The notes beneath the pieces were generated by a model, which worked only from the letters and a program-made list of their open reading frames with translations, did not search any database and was not told where the DNA came from. Made by a program: the position numbers and the translations under genes. Below are positions 42,397 through 50,787 of a DNA stretch of 64,000 nucleotides, piece after piece; within the stretch, counting starts at the first letter, position 1, and each line of letters starts with the position of its first letter. Source of the DNA: Caproicibacter sp047777415 (GTDB lineage: Bacteria; Bacillota; Clostridia; Oscillospirales; Acutalibacteraceae); NCBI GenBank assembly GCA_047777415.1, contig JBKEEO010000002.1:1054001-1118000 (forward strand), written 5' to 3'.

Positions 42397-42585
42397 ATGG
42401 CTAACAAGAATATCGTTCCTGAAGCTAGAGAAGCACTGGATCGTTTTAAGATGGAAGCTGCATCTGAAGTCGGCGTGAACCTGAAGCAGGGTTACAACGG
42501 CGATTTGACCAGTAGAGAAGCCGGTTCTGTTGGCGGACAGATGGTAAAGAACATGATTAAGAAGTATGAGGAAAGCATGAAATAA
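42397..42585 (+). CDS. Alpha/beta-type small acid-soluble spore protein
   Basis: A 62-residue SASP. The conserved DNA-binding features are present: the EVGVNL segment holding the germination-protease cleavage site (E-V/G context) and the GSVGGQMVKNMIKKYEE C-terminal helix. It coats spore DNA and protects it from UV and heat, then serves as an amino-acid store at germination. AAGGAG lies upstream. It shows that the organism forms, or recently formed, endospores. Confidence 0.95.
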   Translation: MANKNIVPEAREALDRFKMEAASEVGVNLKQGYNGDLTSREAGSVGGQMVKNMIKKYEESMK

Positions 42586-42674
42586 CATTTCAACTTTCCG
42601 ATTCGTCCCTAAGTGAAATTTTCGCGTAATTGCTCATTGGAGCTAACCTAAAATAAGTTCAAATAAGTTCTACG

Positions 42675-42721
42675 GATCGTCTCAAAGCAGCCATTGGGCT
42701 GCCGCGAGGCGGTCTTTTTTT
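42675..42721 (+). terminator. Terminator downstream of the SASP gene
   Basis: GATCGTCTC-AAAGCAGCC / GGCTGC-CGCGAGGCGGTC stem, followed by seven T residues. Confidence 0.8.
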
Positions 42722-42928
42722 GCAGAAAACTTGGTTCGGTGGATAAAGTCAGCGGCAAAAAACACCGGAACCCTTTTATGGAAAAAGATCCACGGAAGGA
42801 AACCGGTGCTTTAAAAGTAGATTCGGCTGCATTCTTTTAATCATTTGTTTTACCGAGTAAAACAAACTGACTTACACAAAAAATCCAGCCTCCGTCAATA
42901 TTGGGTTACATTTGAATCCTGGTGCCTC

Positions 42929-43183
42929 CTACCTCCTTTTGCCGTCCGATTTGCTGTGCCGAAGCGGCTTTCTTCGAATTTGAACATATTCTGCCGGCTT
43001 TGGAGCCGGAACCGGATAAATATTGCTATAGCTTTCTGCTTCATCTTCTGTAAGGGGAAGAGAGGGTGTCAAACCGGTACATTCCGTAGCAGAAGCGACA
43101 GACTGCTCATTCATAAAAGAAACATCATCTTCAAGCTTAAGTCTTGGTTCGTTATTTTTCTTTTTATCTTGATACTGTTCCAT
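42929..43183 (-). CDS. Hypothetical small polar protein
   Basis: An 84-residue protein of unknown function, strongly polar, with a Lys-rich start (MEQYQDKKKNNEPR), an acidic Ser-rich middle and a basic C-terminus (RRKPLRHSKSDGKRR). It looks intrinsically disordered. The ATG at 43183 is supported by AAAGGAG upstream; the frame extends further back without another ribosome-binding site. It faces the preceding SASP terminator and has no recognised partner. Confidence 0.5.
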   Translation of the reverse strand: MEQYQDKKKNNEPRLKLEDDVSFMNEQSVASATECTGLTPSLPLTEDEAESYSNIYPVPAPKPAEYVQIRRKPLRHSKSDGKRR

Positions 43184-43251
43184 TTTTTTTACTCCTTTCT
43201 CTTTACTATTCTCCCCTTGACCGAACTGTTTAATCCGGATTTTAAAATGCG

Positions 43252-43458
43252 GCATGCTGGAAATATAAAGAGAAATCCTCTAAGCAATGCAATGATGCAT
43301 CACTGAGAGGATTTTTTAAATTTTTTATGCTGCCTGCAGCAGAGTCCGCAATTTGCATACCGACTAAATCAACCATACTATGATAACTATATAGTTTTCC
43401 TTGGCAATCAACAAAGAGACCGAAACAATGGTGCAGATCCCCGATTTCAAAATTTTAA
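43252..43458 (-). other. Open frame without start codon, possible gene remnant
   Basis: One minus-strand frame stays open for about 69 codons and reads like protein (for example GLFVDCQGKLYSYHSMVDLVG), but it has no start codon or ribosome-binding site, overlaps a terminator and has a stop just upstream. It may be a decayed gene. The rest of 43459-43575 holds nothing recognisable. Confidence 0.25.
43273..43317. terminator. Probable terminator
   Basis: AAATCCTCT / AGAGGATTTTTT arms with an inner TGATGCATCA palindrome; the T-run is on the plus strand. No gene directly upstream on the plus strand was recognised. Confidence 0.6.
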
Positions 43459-43575
43459 GCGAATTTATTGCCTGAAAACAGCCTTCCGCACTTTGAAACC
43501 ATACATATCAAGCTGTTAAAGCAGCAAAAGCTTGTCTAAGTTTTAACTAACCAAACAAAAATTGCAGTTAAATAA

Positions 43576-43604
43576 TTGACAAACAATCTTTCACAATCTA
43601 TAAT
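43576..43604 (+). promoter_or_regulatory. Consensus promoter of the TrmB operon, distal
   Basis: Perfect TTGACA, 17-base spacer, TATAAT, about 125 bases before the regulator start. Confidence 0.88.
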
Positions 43605-43674
43605 AGTAACCATTGGTAGCAACTATTCGGATCCTTTCAATGCCGCAGCCACTGCATGTGTTTTTGCCCGGTGC

Positions 43675-43703
43675 TTGAATTGACCCCTTCAACCGATTAC
43701 AAT
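43675..43703 (+). promoter_or_regulatory. Second promoter of the TrmB operon, proximal
   Basis: TTGAAT, 17-base spacer, TACAAT, 26 bases before the regulator start. Tandem promoters would allow two levels of expression. Confidence 0.55.
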
Positions 43704-43729
43704 GGAGAAAACGAAAGGGGATGGTTGAT

Positions 43730-44533
43730 GTGGAACGATTGATTCAAGTTCTGCGAAAGTTCAACTACACAGAGTCGGAGGCGAAGGTCTACGTCTCTCT
43801 TTTACAGTCTGGTCCACAGACCGGATACGAAGTTAGCAAGCATTCCAGCGTCCCGCGCAGCAAAGTCTATAATGTGCTTGAATCGCTGATTACCCGAGGA
43901 GTGGTTGCCACAACACCCGGTGCTAAAACGATTTTGTACCGAGCGGAGCCGATTCAAAGAATTGCCGATCTGCAGAGAACGTTGGTAGAACAGGAAATCC
44001 GCGAACTGCAGCAGGAAGCTAAAAACGTGAGCGTTCCCCGCGATGACGAGCAGGTCTGGAAACTTTCCGGACACCGAAGCATTTTGGAAAAATGCCGGGA
44101 AATGATTTCCGCTGCCGAGCGGGAACTGTTGATTCAGATCTGGACCGACGAACTGCCGGAATTAGAGCCTCTGCTGCTTAAAAAGCAGGAGGAACTGAAC
44201 ATGCTTGTTATTTTGTACGACCGGGAAGAAAAATACGACACCCGCCTTACAAAGATTTATCGGCATGGGTTCGAACAGGACAGAATTAGAGAGACAGGAT
44301 TCCGATGGATTACCATTGCGGCCGATCAGCGAGAGATGTTGCATGCAACCATTCAGAACGACAAAGCATCGGAGGCAATTTATACCTGCAATTCCAGCAT
44401 GGTATACTTTGCTGAAGAATATGTGCGGCACGATGCGTATTGCCTGCGAATTATAGACGCATTGCCGAAAGAAGTTTGCAGCGTGTTCGGTGACAACATG
44501 GAAGAGATTCGAGATGTGTTTGCTATCCGATAA
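43730..44533 (+). CDS. TrmB-family transcriptional regulator
   Basis: A 267-residue regulator. The N-terminal winged helix (TESEAKVYVSLLQSGPQTGYEVSKHSSVPRSKVYN, residues about 15-50) matches the TrmB DNA-binding domain. A short coiled-coil follows and then a phospholipase-D-like effector domain (HRSILEKCREMISAAERELLIQIW). TrmB proteins sense sugars or other metabolites. GTG at 43730 is preferred because AAAGGGG lies nine bases upstream, whereas the ATG at 43721 abuts it. It is first in an operon with a TauE/SafE permease and an ornithine cyclodeaminase-like enzyme. Confidence 0.85.
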   Translation: MERLIQVLRKFNYTESEAKVYVSLLQSGPQTGYEVSKHSSVPRSKVYNVLESLITRGVVATTPGAKTILYRAEPIQRIADLQRTLVEQEIRELQQEAKNVSVPRDDEQVWKLSGHRSILEKCREMISAAERELLIQIWTDELPELEPLLLKKQEELNMLVILYDREEKYDTRLTKIYRHGFEQDRIRETGFRWITIAADQREMLHATIQNDKASEAIYTCNSSMVYFAEEYVRHDAYCLRIIDALPKEVCSVFGDNMEEIRDVFAIR

Positions 44534-44557
44534 TATTCTTTTGTGGAGGCTCACCTT

Positions 44558-45448
44558 ATGATCGTCAAAATCATTCTATCACTAGTTGTACTTGTTAACG
44601 GTGCATTTGCCGTAGTTTTTGTACGTGACTTAATCAAACACGGAAGAGAAACATTTCAAGAACCAGGAAATCCAATTGCCATCGCACTTTCATCCATCAT
44701 AATGTTCTTCCTTTCCACTTTTGGCATTTCGGATTTCGCAATCAGTGCATCTCTGTATCCAAAGACCAAATGGGTCAGTGACAAAAAACTGCCCGGAACC
44801 ATGAACACACAATGCGTGATTCCGGTGGCTGTGATGGCACTTGCCTATATTTCAAGCATCGACGTCAGTCTTGCAACACTCATCATCGCCATTGCAGCTC
44901 AGGTTATTGGTGCCTACATCAGCCCAAGATTTGTTGCAAAGGCTCCCGTCAGGACAATTAAAAAATTCGTTATCGCCGGCTTGTTTATTGCAGCGGCCCT
45001 CATTCTCGCTGGTAAAATAGGCATCTATCCTACGGGAGGAACCGCAACCGGACTGACTGGGTTCAAACTGGTTTTACTGGGTGTGCTAAGTTTCGTATTC
45101 GGTGCGCTAAACAATATCGGTATCGGATCCTACGCCCTAACCATGACAGCAGTCTACGCCATGGGTCTGAACCCGACAATTGCGTTCCCCATTATGATGG
45201 GTGCCTGCACATTCTCAGTTCCTGTAGGCAGCATGCAGTTTATTAAGCTAAACAACTATTCCCGGAAAATCACGCTGGCAACCTCCACTTTCGGTGTCAT
45301 CGGCGTACTTGTCGCGGTGTTTGTTGTCAAGAGTCTAGATGTCAGCATTCTTCAATGGATTGTTTTGGGAATCATCATCTACAGCGCGGTCTCAATGCTG
45401 TTGAGCCTTCGTAAAACTCCCAAACAGGAACCGGTCGCTGAATCATAA
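44558..45448 (+). CDS. TauE/SafE-family anion exporter
   Basis: A 296-residue integral membrane protein with about eight transmembrane segments and the internally repeated GxxxxG-rich TauE/SafE architecture (FGISDFAISASLYPKTKW in the first half, GALNNIGIGSYALTMTAVYAMG in the second). The family moves sulfite, sulfonates or other small organic anions. GTGGAGG precedes the ATG at 44558. It lies between the TrmB regulator and the ornithine cyclodeaminase-like gene, which suggests it moves a substrate or product of that enzyme. Confidence 0.85.
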   Translation: MIVKIILSLVVLVNGAFAVVFVRDLIKHGRETFQEPGNPIAIALSSIIMFFLSTFGISDFAISASLYPKTKWVSDKKLPGTMNTQCVIPVAVMALAYISSIDVSLATLIIAIAAQVIGAYISPRFVAKAPVRTIKKFVIAGLFIAAALILAGKIGIYPTGGTATGLTGFKLVLLGVLSFVFGALNNIGIGSYALTMTAVYAMGLNPTIAFPIMMGACTFSVPVGSMQFIKLNNYSRKITLATSTFGVIGVLVAVFVVKSLDVSILQWIVLGIIIYSAVSMLLSLRKTPKQEPVAES

Positions 45449-45531
45449 TACAGATTGCCGGCTTTCGTTTTAAAAAATCAACTCCGGGGAAACCCCTCCC
45501 ATCTATGAATTGAGCAAAGGAGATTTTCAGC

Positions 45532-46530
45532 ATGAAAATTGTAATATTGAAACAAGACGACATGAAAAAGGTCTTCACAATGAAAGATGCTATCCAGGCG
45601 GATAAAGATGCGTTGGAACTATATTCTTCCGGAAAAAGCAACGTTCCGCTTCGCGTCAATCTGGATGTTCCGGAGTATGAAGGACAAAGCCTGTACATGC
45701 CCGGATACGCTGCCGGCGCAAATGCACTCGGAGTAAAAATTGTTTCCGTTTACCCCAAAAACATTGAAAGAGGACTGACAAGCGTTCCTGCCACTATGGT
45801 TCTGGTAAATAACCAAACCGGTGAGGTGTGCAGTCTTATGGACGGTACATATCTCACCCGAGTGCGGACGGGAGCCGTTTCTGGCGCAGCAACGGATATT
45901 TTAGCAAGGAAAGACAGCAGCACTTTTGCCCTGTTCGGTACCGGAGGACAGGCAGAAACTCAGTTGGAAGCCGTTCTTACCGTCCGTCCAATCAGACTAG
46001 TCAAGGTATTCGACATCAGCCCTGAACGCGCCTCGAATTTTGTAGAACGAATGACAGCTGCCTTTGGGGAAAAGTTCGGTGTACAAATCATCGCCGCCAA
46101 ATCATCGGATGAAGCCATTGCAGATGCTGACATTATCACCTGTGTGACTACCACGAAGGTTCCTGTATTCGACGGCAAAAAAGTGAAAAAAGGCTGCCAT
46201 ATCAACGGCGTTGGTTCTTATACGCCGGAAATGCATGAAATTGATGAGTATACCATCACACATGCGGATAAAGTATATGTGGATACCCGCGACGGCGTTT
46301 TGAACGAATCCGGAGATTTGATTATTCCGATTAAAAACGGAACTTTCAGCGCGGAAAAGGTGACGGGCGAACTGGGCGAAGTCATCTCCGGAAAAGTTTT
46401 GGGTCGTTCTTCAGATGATGAAATCACAGTGTTCAAAACAACCGGCAGCGCCGTGCTGGACATTGTAACAGCACGCCGCATCTATGAAAATGCGCTGGAA
46501 AAAGGCATCGGCTCTGTTGTTGAATTTTAA
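45532..46530 (+). CDS. Ornithine cyclodeaminase/mu-crystallin family protein
   Basis: A 332-residue NAD(P)-dependent enzyme of the OCD/mu-crystallin family. Visible are the substrate-pocket Arg and Lys of LRVNLDVPEYEG and GVKIVSVYP, the TRVRTGAVSGAATDILA block, the Rossmann motif ALFGTGGQAETQLEAV near residue 130 and VGSYTPEMHEID near 225. Family activities include ornithine cyclodeaminase, alanine dehydrogenase and ketimine reductase. The exact substrate cannot be fixed from motifs. AAAGGAG precedes the ATG. It is the last gene of the TrmB operon. Confidence 0.88.
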   Translation: MKIVILKQDDMKKVFTMKDAIQADKDALELYSSGKSNVPLRVNLDVPEYEGQSLYMPGYAAGANALGVKIVSVYPKNIERGLTSVPATMVLVNNQTGEVCSLMDGTYLTRVRTGAVSGAATDILARKDSSTFALFGTGGQAETQLEAVLTVRPIRLVKVFDISPERASNFVERMTAAFGEKFGVQIIAAKSSDEAIADADIITCVTTTKVPVFDGKKVKKGCHINGVGSYTPEMHEIDEYTITHADKVYVDTRDGVLNESGDLIIPIKNGTFSAEKVTGELGEVISGKVLGRSSDDEITVFKTTGSAVLDIVTARRIYENALEKGIGSVVEF

Positions 46531-46589
46531 TTGCTTTAGCAGAGATCCATATTTTGGCACAACGCTACAAAAGGACACTGCTACATTTA

Positions 46590-46632
46590 GGGCTCGGAAA
46601 AACTTTACTGTTTTTTCCGAGCCCTATTTTTA
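46590..46632 (+). terminator. Terminator of the TrmB operon
   Basis: GGGCTCGGAAAAA / TTTTTTCCGAGCCC stem followed by TATTTTTATG. Confidence 0.88.
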
Positions 46633-46933
46633 TGTATTGATCTGCTGATGTCGTCCTCCACTTTCAAATTGCGCACCATGTGTTTTTTCATGGTCTCACA
46701 CAGTGACATGGTTACTTATATTTTGTTTTCTTTCATTACGCACTATTCGTATCTTTTCTACATGGCGTATTCATTGCCGTGACATTCAAAAATATGTGAT
46801 ACCATTAAACCATTAGATACATGAGCCCATTTTTAGCACTTTTTTGCTGCACACCTCAAAAATTTTAGGATTAAGTGTAAGGCACTCTGCGTGTGAATAA
46901 TACAGATTGCCCTAGTTATTTCAAATTTATTGC
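46633..46933. other. Stretch without recognised gene
   Basis: No open frame, RNA or repeat could be supported here. The permease genes converge on this region from the right. Confidence 0.5.
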
Positions 46934-47716
46934 TTAACGTTTGATGCCGTATGCAGTAGCTTTTTGTCGGCTGCCAGATATACTGGCCTTCAGCTTTGTT
47001 GAACTAATTGCTTTTACTGGACATGAAGTAATGACAAGCGCGAGCCTCTCTCGATCAATTTGTCCATCGAATTGTTTCAGAGCAGCTTTCCTATTCCTGA
47101 TTTCAAATAGCTCGGGGTATGATTTAGCACATAAGGAACATCCTATACAGGCGGATCTGTTAATGGAAACAGGTTCGCTATTTACACTTTCATCTTCGAT
47201 TTTTAGCGGCAGGTCATCGGTTGTCACGAATTTCGCCGTAATAAAGGAAAAAATGATAATGGCAATAACAGTAAGGACCCAACGAACCGCCATAAACTGA
47301 AAGCCCAAAAATTTCAGTTCGTTTAAAAGCATAGGTACTTTAATGACCGCCCATGCGCTTAAGATAATGACCAGATTTCTGATAGATGCACCTTTTTTAT
47401 AGAGCATGACACACAGTGGGAATGCCGCATAAATCGGCCCTGCCGATATGCTTCCCAATATAAGGGAAAAAATTACGCCCTTTGTTTTAGCTTCTTTTCC
47501 TAGGAACTTCATAATTTGCTTTTTGGGAACCCATGTATCCAGAAGTGCCGTTAAAACAAAGATGACCGGCATAATCATAATCATTTCTTTTATGTAATAA
47601 GCGCTGTTTCTCACAGAATCAATGCCCATGTCCGGTCTAACAATAAACATAGTAATATAAGCGGCAGCAATGATGATGACAAACAGATGATCCTTTGCCT
47701 TCTGCAGAATCCTCAT
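46934..47716 (-). CDS. UPF0718-like permease half fused to a C-terminal ferredoxin domain
   Basis: A 260-residue membrane protein with about five transmembrane segments in residues 1-165 resembling the second half of UPF0718/ArsP-type permeases (GKEAKTKGVIFSLILGSISAGPIYAAFPL). Residues 185-235 form a ferredoxin domain: CIGCSLC, then a distal SCPVKAI Cys, giving four ligands for one [4Fe-4S] cluster; the extra Cys of many ferredoxins is Tyr here (KSYPELF). A short basic tail follows. Its ATG overlaps the partner permease stop by four bases. The fusion suggests transport gated by, or coupled to, redox state. The substrate is unknown. Confidence 0.75.
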   Translation of the reverse strand: MRILQKAKDHLFVIIIAAAYITMFIVRPDMGIDSVRNSAYYIKEMIMIMPVIFVLTALLDTWVPKKQIMKFLGKEAKTKGVIFSLILGSISAGPIYAAFPLCVMLYKKGASIRNLVIILSAWAVIKVPMLLNELKFLGFQFMAVRWVLTVIAIIIFSFITAKFVTTDDLPLKIEDESVNSEPVSINRSACIGCSLCAKSYPELFEIRNRKAALKQFDGQIDRERLALVITSCPVKAISSTKLKASISGSRQKATAYGIKR

Positions 47717-48195
47717 AACAACACCCCCATACCAAGCGCGATTACGATGGCAAAAACAAAACTGAGTCCATTTCTCACAACAGTAAATTTCAGACCAAAT
47801 TCACGTTTTTCCAGCGGGAAAGTCACAATGCCTACCATGGTAAGCGTTGTTAAAAATGCTACTGACGGAATAATTCCCACACCTGCATTTACAAGTGTTC
47901 CGACAAGCGGAAAGGCGATAAAAGCGGGAATCAAGGTAATGGTTCCGAAGGCGGCGGAAATCACAGTAGACAACAGCAACGACTGTTTGCCGATGAATTC
48001 AGATATGCTTTTAGGGGGCAAAATTGTTAAAATTAAGCCAATGAGAAATATAATGGACAAAATACTGCCTAACATTCCCTTCCCTAACCCAAACGCCATT
48101 TTCATCGCTTGTTTTGTTTTTTTCTTATCTTTTACCAAAGAGACCATTAAGAAGAGGGCGGTTCCAACCCACATTGACAACGTCAAGATATCCAT
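47713..48195 (-). CDS. Permease half-protein, UPF0718-like
   Basis: A 160-residue protein with four or five transmembrane segments (MDILTLSMWVGTALFLMVSL, MLGSILSIIFLIGLILTIL, VISAAFGTITLIPAFIAFPLVG). It looks like the first half of a two-part permease whose second half is the following gene. The ATG at 48195 has AGGAGG upstream. It is divergent from a Crp/Fnr regulator 95 bases away, which is its likely controller. Confidence 0.7.
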   Translation of the reverse strand: MDILTLSMWVGTALFLMVSLVKDKKKTKQAMKMAFGLGKGMLGSILSIIFLIGLILTILPPKSISEFIGKQSLLLSTVISAAFGTITLIPAFIAFPLVGTLVNAGVGIIPSVAFLTTLTMVGIVTFPLEKREFGLKFTVVRNGLSFVFAIVIALGMGVLL

Positions 48196-48249
48196 ACAAT
48201 ACCTCCTACACAATTTAAAAAAATTATAAGAGGTATTTCGGAGCAAAAA

Positions 48250-48278
48250 TAGACACCAATGTTTCTTTTTGGTATGAT
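48250..48278 (+). promoter_or_regulatory. Promoter of the Crp/Fnr-type regulator
   Basis: TAGACA, a 17-base spacer and TATGAT, leaving a very short leader before GTG 48291. Confidence 0.55.
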
Positions 48279-48290
48279 GGTTAAAAAGAG

Positions 48291-48947
48291 GTGATTCGTA
48301 TAACAGAGGAAGAAATCAGACAAATTCCTTTACTGAAAGCAATCGATTTAGAAGCTTTAAAAGAGTGTTTTAAAAACAGACAAATATTGATTCGGCATTA
48401 TAATAAGGGAACAACCGTGCATCACCAGCATGAATCCTGTACCGCGCTTGACGTGGTACTCTCCGGAAGTCTTGTCGCATACTCATTGTCGGAAAACGGT
48501 TCCGCAATGAATCTGTTTGAGTTTCATAAAGATAGTATCATCGGCGCAAATCTGCTATTTGCGGACCATAATGTCTATCCGTTAAACATTTACAGCCTGA
48601 CCCCATGCAAGCTGCTCCACATTGATAAACATGCCGTTATGGAGTTTTTTCACAATTATCATTTTGTCATGCAGTATGTCAAATCCCTTTCGATGAACTC
48701 CCAAGGTATGAATCAAAAAATCACAATTATGTCACAAAAAACGCTTCGAGAAAATTTGATAGATTACTTAAAACAGCAAGCTATGATACAGGGAACATCA
48801 AAAATCATTCTTCCGATTAGTAAAAAACAGCTTGCCGACTATCTGGGTGTTCAAAGGCCTTCTTTGTTTCGGGAATTAAAAAAACTAAAGGATGAAAAAC
48901 TCATCGAAGTAGATAATCGGTTGATAACACTTCATCTAAAATACTGA
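48291..48947 (+). CDS. Crp/Fnr-family transcriptional regulator
   Basis: A 218-residue regulator: cyclic-nucleotide-binding-like beta-barrel domain (residues 15-130), a long dimerisation helix, and a C-terminal helix-turn-helix (ISKKQLADYLGVQRPSLFRELKKL, about residues 178-201). No Cys cluster for an Fnr-type iron-sulfur centre is evident, so the effector is unknown. GTG at 48291 is the first candidate start, but the ribosome-binding site AAAGAGG abuts it, so the true start may be a few codons later. It is divergent from the permease-ferredoxin pair. Confidence 0.85.
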   Translation: MIRITEEEIRQIPLLKAIDLEALKECFKNRQILIRHYNKGTTVHHQHESCTALDVVLSGSLVAYSLSENGSAMNLFEFHKDSIIGANLLFADHNVYPLNIYSLTPCKLLHIDKHAVMEFFHNYHFVMQYVKSLSMNSQGMNQKITIMSQKTLRENLIDYLKQQAMIQGTSKIILPISKKQLADYLGVQRPSLFRELKKLKDEKLIEVDNRLITLHLKY

Positions 48948-48989
48948 AACATATATGAAGAGGCAAAAGCCGGTGACCCCAAAGTGTTA

Positions 48990-49076
48990 CATAAAAATAA
49001 AGTCCATAGTGATTTCCCGTTTGGCAGCATGAAGTTATTCATCAACGCTGTCTATAAAAGGGAATCACTATGGACT
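48990..49076 (-). terminator. Long hairpin, probable terminator of the pts operon
   Basis: AGTCCATAGTGATTTCCC (49001-49018) pairs with GGGAATCACTATGGACT (49060-49076) with a one-base bulge and a 41-base loop. On the minus strand the stem is followed by TTATTTTTATG. It lies about 60 bases past the ptsI stop. Confidence 0.6.
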
Positions 49077-49136
49077 AAAAAATATCAGCGGAAAACAGGG
49101 TCGCTGTCCCTAAGTAGAATCTCGGATGCTATTATA

Positions 49137-50783
49137 TCAGTGAGAATGAATCTCGCTGATTTTTGCACGCAGCGGCAAGACACAGGACGGTGCAACCGAA
49201 AGCTCGTCAATGCCCATTTGAAGAAACGTTTCGGTAAGAGTTTCATCCGCAGCCAATTCTCCGCAAATGCCAATCCAGATACCCGCCCGATGCGCGTTGT
49301 CCGCAGCGGTTTGAATCAGGCGCATAATAGCTTTGTGATGAGTGTTGTTAAATCGTGAAAGCGTCTTGTTCTGACGGTCCACCGCCAGCGTGTACTGCGT
49401 CAAGTCATTGGTGCCGACACTGAAAAAGTCCACCAACGGCGCAAGTTCATCACTGATAATCGCTGCGGCGGGAGTTTCAATCATGATGCCAATTTCAACA
49501 TCCGGATTAAATGGAATCCTCTGCCGCCGCAATTCGTCTTTCACTTCACTTAAAATTTGTTTGACCTGCATGACTTCTTCCACAGAAGTAATCATCGGCA
49601 GCAAAATTGCAACCTTTCCATAGTTGGAAGCCCGGTACAGTGCACGGAGCTGGGTTTTGAAAATTTCTGGCTGGGTTAAACAAATGCGAATCGCACGCAT
49701 ACCCATGGCCGGATTTTCCTCTTGCGGCAAAGGAAGCGAACTTGCCTGTTTGTCCGCACCGATGTCCAAGGTTCGGATGACAACTCTTTTTCCATTCATT
49801 TGCTCCACGACAGTACGGTATGCCTGAAATTGTTCTTCTTCCGTTGGCAGTGTGCTGCGTTTTAAAAACAAGAATTCACTGCGGAACAGACCGATACCCT
49901 CGGCATCACTTTTCAGAACAGCTTCCATATCCTTCGGGTCACCGATATTGGCATATAGATTCATAGCACGCCCATCAGCGGTAATAGTTTTTTTTTCGCG
50001 GAACTGCTCTAAGTGCTCCGTAAATTTCTGCTGTCTGCACTGTTCACTTGCAAATTTCTCTGCGACAGAGGCGTCCGGCTCAAGAAAGATTTCGCCGGTG
50101 GAACCATTGACCGCAATTGTTTTTCCATTATATTCTGAAAGTGAAATGCCATCCACACCAACCACGGCGGGGATTCCCATAGTACGGGCAAATATTGCCG
50201 TATGGGAAGTTGGTGAACCGCTGGACGTCACAATAGCCAAAACTGTATTTGGATCAATCTGCGCTGTTTCGCTCGGTGTTAGGTCATCCGCACCCAGAAT
50301 ACGTGGTTGAGCTGCGCTGACAAATTCCGTTTCTGTTCCGGTTAAAATACCGATTACTCTTTCCGAAACATCCTTCACATCCGCAGCACGCCCACGCATA
50401 TATTCATCGTCCATAGCCGCAAAAGTTTCTGCAAATTGCTTGGCTGTTTCCTGAACAGCATACTCAGCGCAAACTCCTTCGTTCTGAATCATGCCGAGAA
50501 TGGAATCATTGTAGTCCAAATCCTCCAGCATCATTTGATGAATCTGGAACAAAACTGCATTCTCTTGTCCCAGCTTTTCTTCCGTCTGTGCATATAGATT
50601 TTCCAACTGCTCAATTGCTTTCGCCTTTGCATTTTCAAAACGCTTGATTTCCGCCTCTGTATCCGTCACCAAGCGCTTTTTAACAGACTGCATTTGCGCA
50701 GTGCGGAATTGAAGCTTTCCAATTGCCACACCGCGGCTGACTCCGATTCCTTTTGCAGTTGTCATAGTTCTCAATACCTTCAT
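49137..50783 (-). CDS. ptsI: PTS enzyme I (phosphoenolpyruvate-protein phosphotransferase)
   Basis: A 548-residue enzyme I. The phospho-accepting His is in GSPTSHTAIFARTMGIP near residue 190; the PEP-binding barrel has LFRSEFLFLKRS, RTLDIGADKQ, MIETPAAAI and SVGTNDLTQYTLAVDR. It transfers phosphate from PEP to HPr. The start may be ATG 50783, four bases after the ptsH stop, or ATG 50765, which opens with the family-like TTAKGIGVSRGVAIGK. It is last in the pts operon. Confidence 0.96.
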   Translation of the reverse strand: MKVLRTMTTAKGIGVSRGVAIGKLQFRTAQMQSVKKRLVTDTEAEIKRFENAKAKAIEQLENLYAQTEEKLGQENAVLFQIHQMMLEDLDYNDSILGMIQNEGVCAEYAVQETAKQFAETFAAMDDEYMRGRAADVKDVSERVIGILTGTETEFVSAAQPRILGADDLTPSETAQIDPNTVLAIVTSSGSPTSHTAIFARTMGIPAVVGVDGISLSEYNGKTIAVNGSTGEIFLEPDASVAEKFASEQCRQQKFTEHLEQFREKKTITADGRAMNLYANIGDPKDMEAVLKSDAEGIGLFRSEFLFLKRSTLPTEEEQFQAYRTVVEQMNGKRVVIRTLDIGADKQASSLPLPQEENPAMGMRAIRICLTQPEIFKTQLRALYRASNYGKVAILLPMITSVEEVMQVKQILSEVKDELRRQRIPFNPDVEIGIMIETPAAAIISDELAPLVDFFSVGTNDLTQYTLAVDRQNKTLSRFNNTHHKAIMRLIQTAADNAHRAGIWIGICGELAADETLTETFLQMGIDELSVAPSCVLPLRAKISEIHSH

Positions 50784-50787
50784 TCGT

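Noticed and set aside
48984..49358. 124-codon plus-strand frame over the pts terminator and ptsI end
   Set aside because: It lies antisense to ptsI and across the long hairpin, without a ribosome-binding site.
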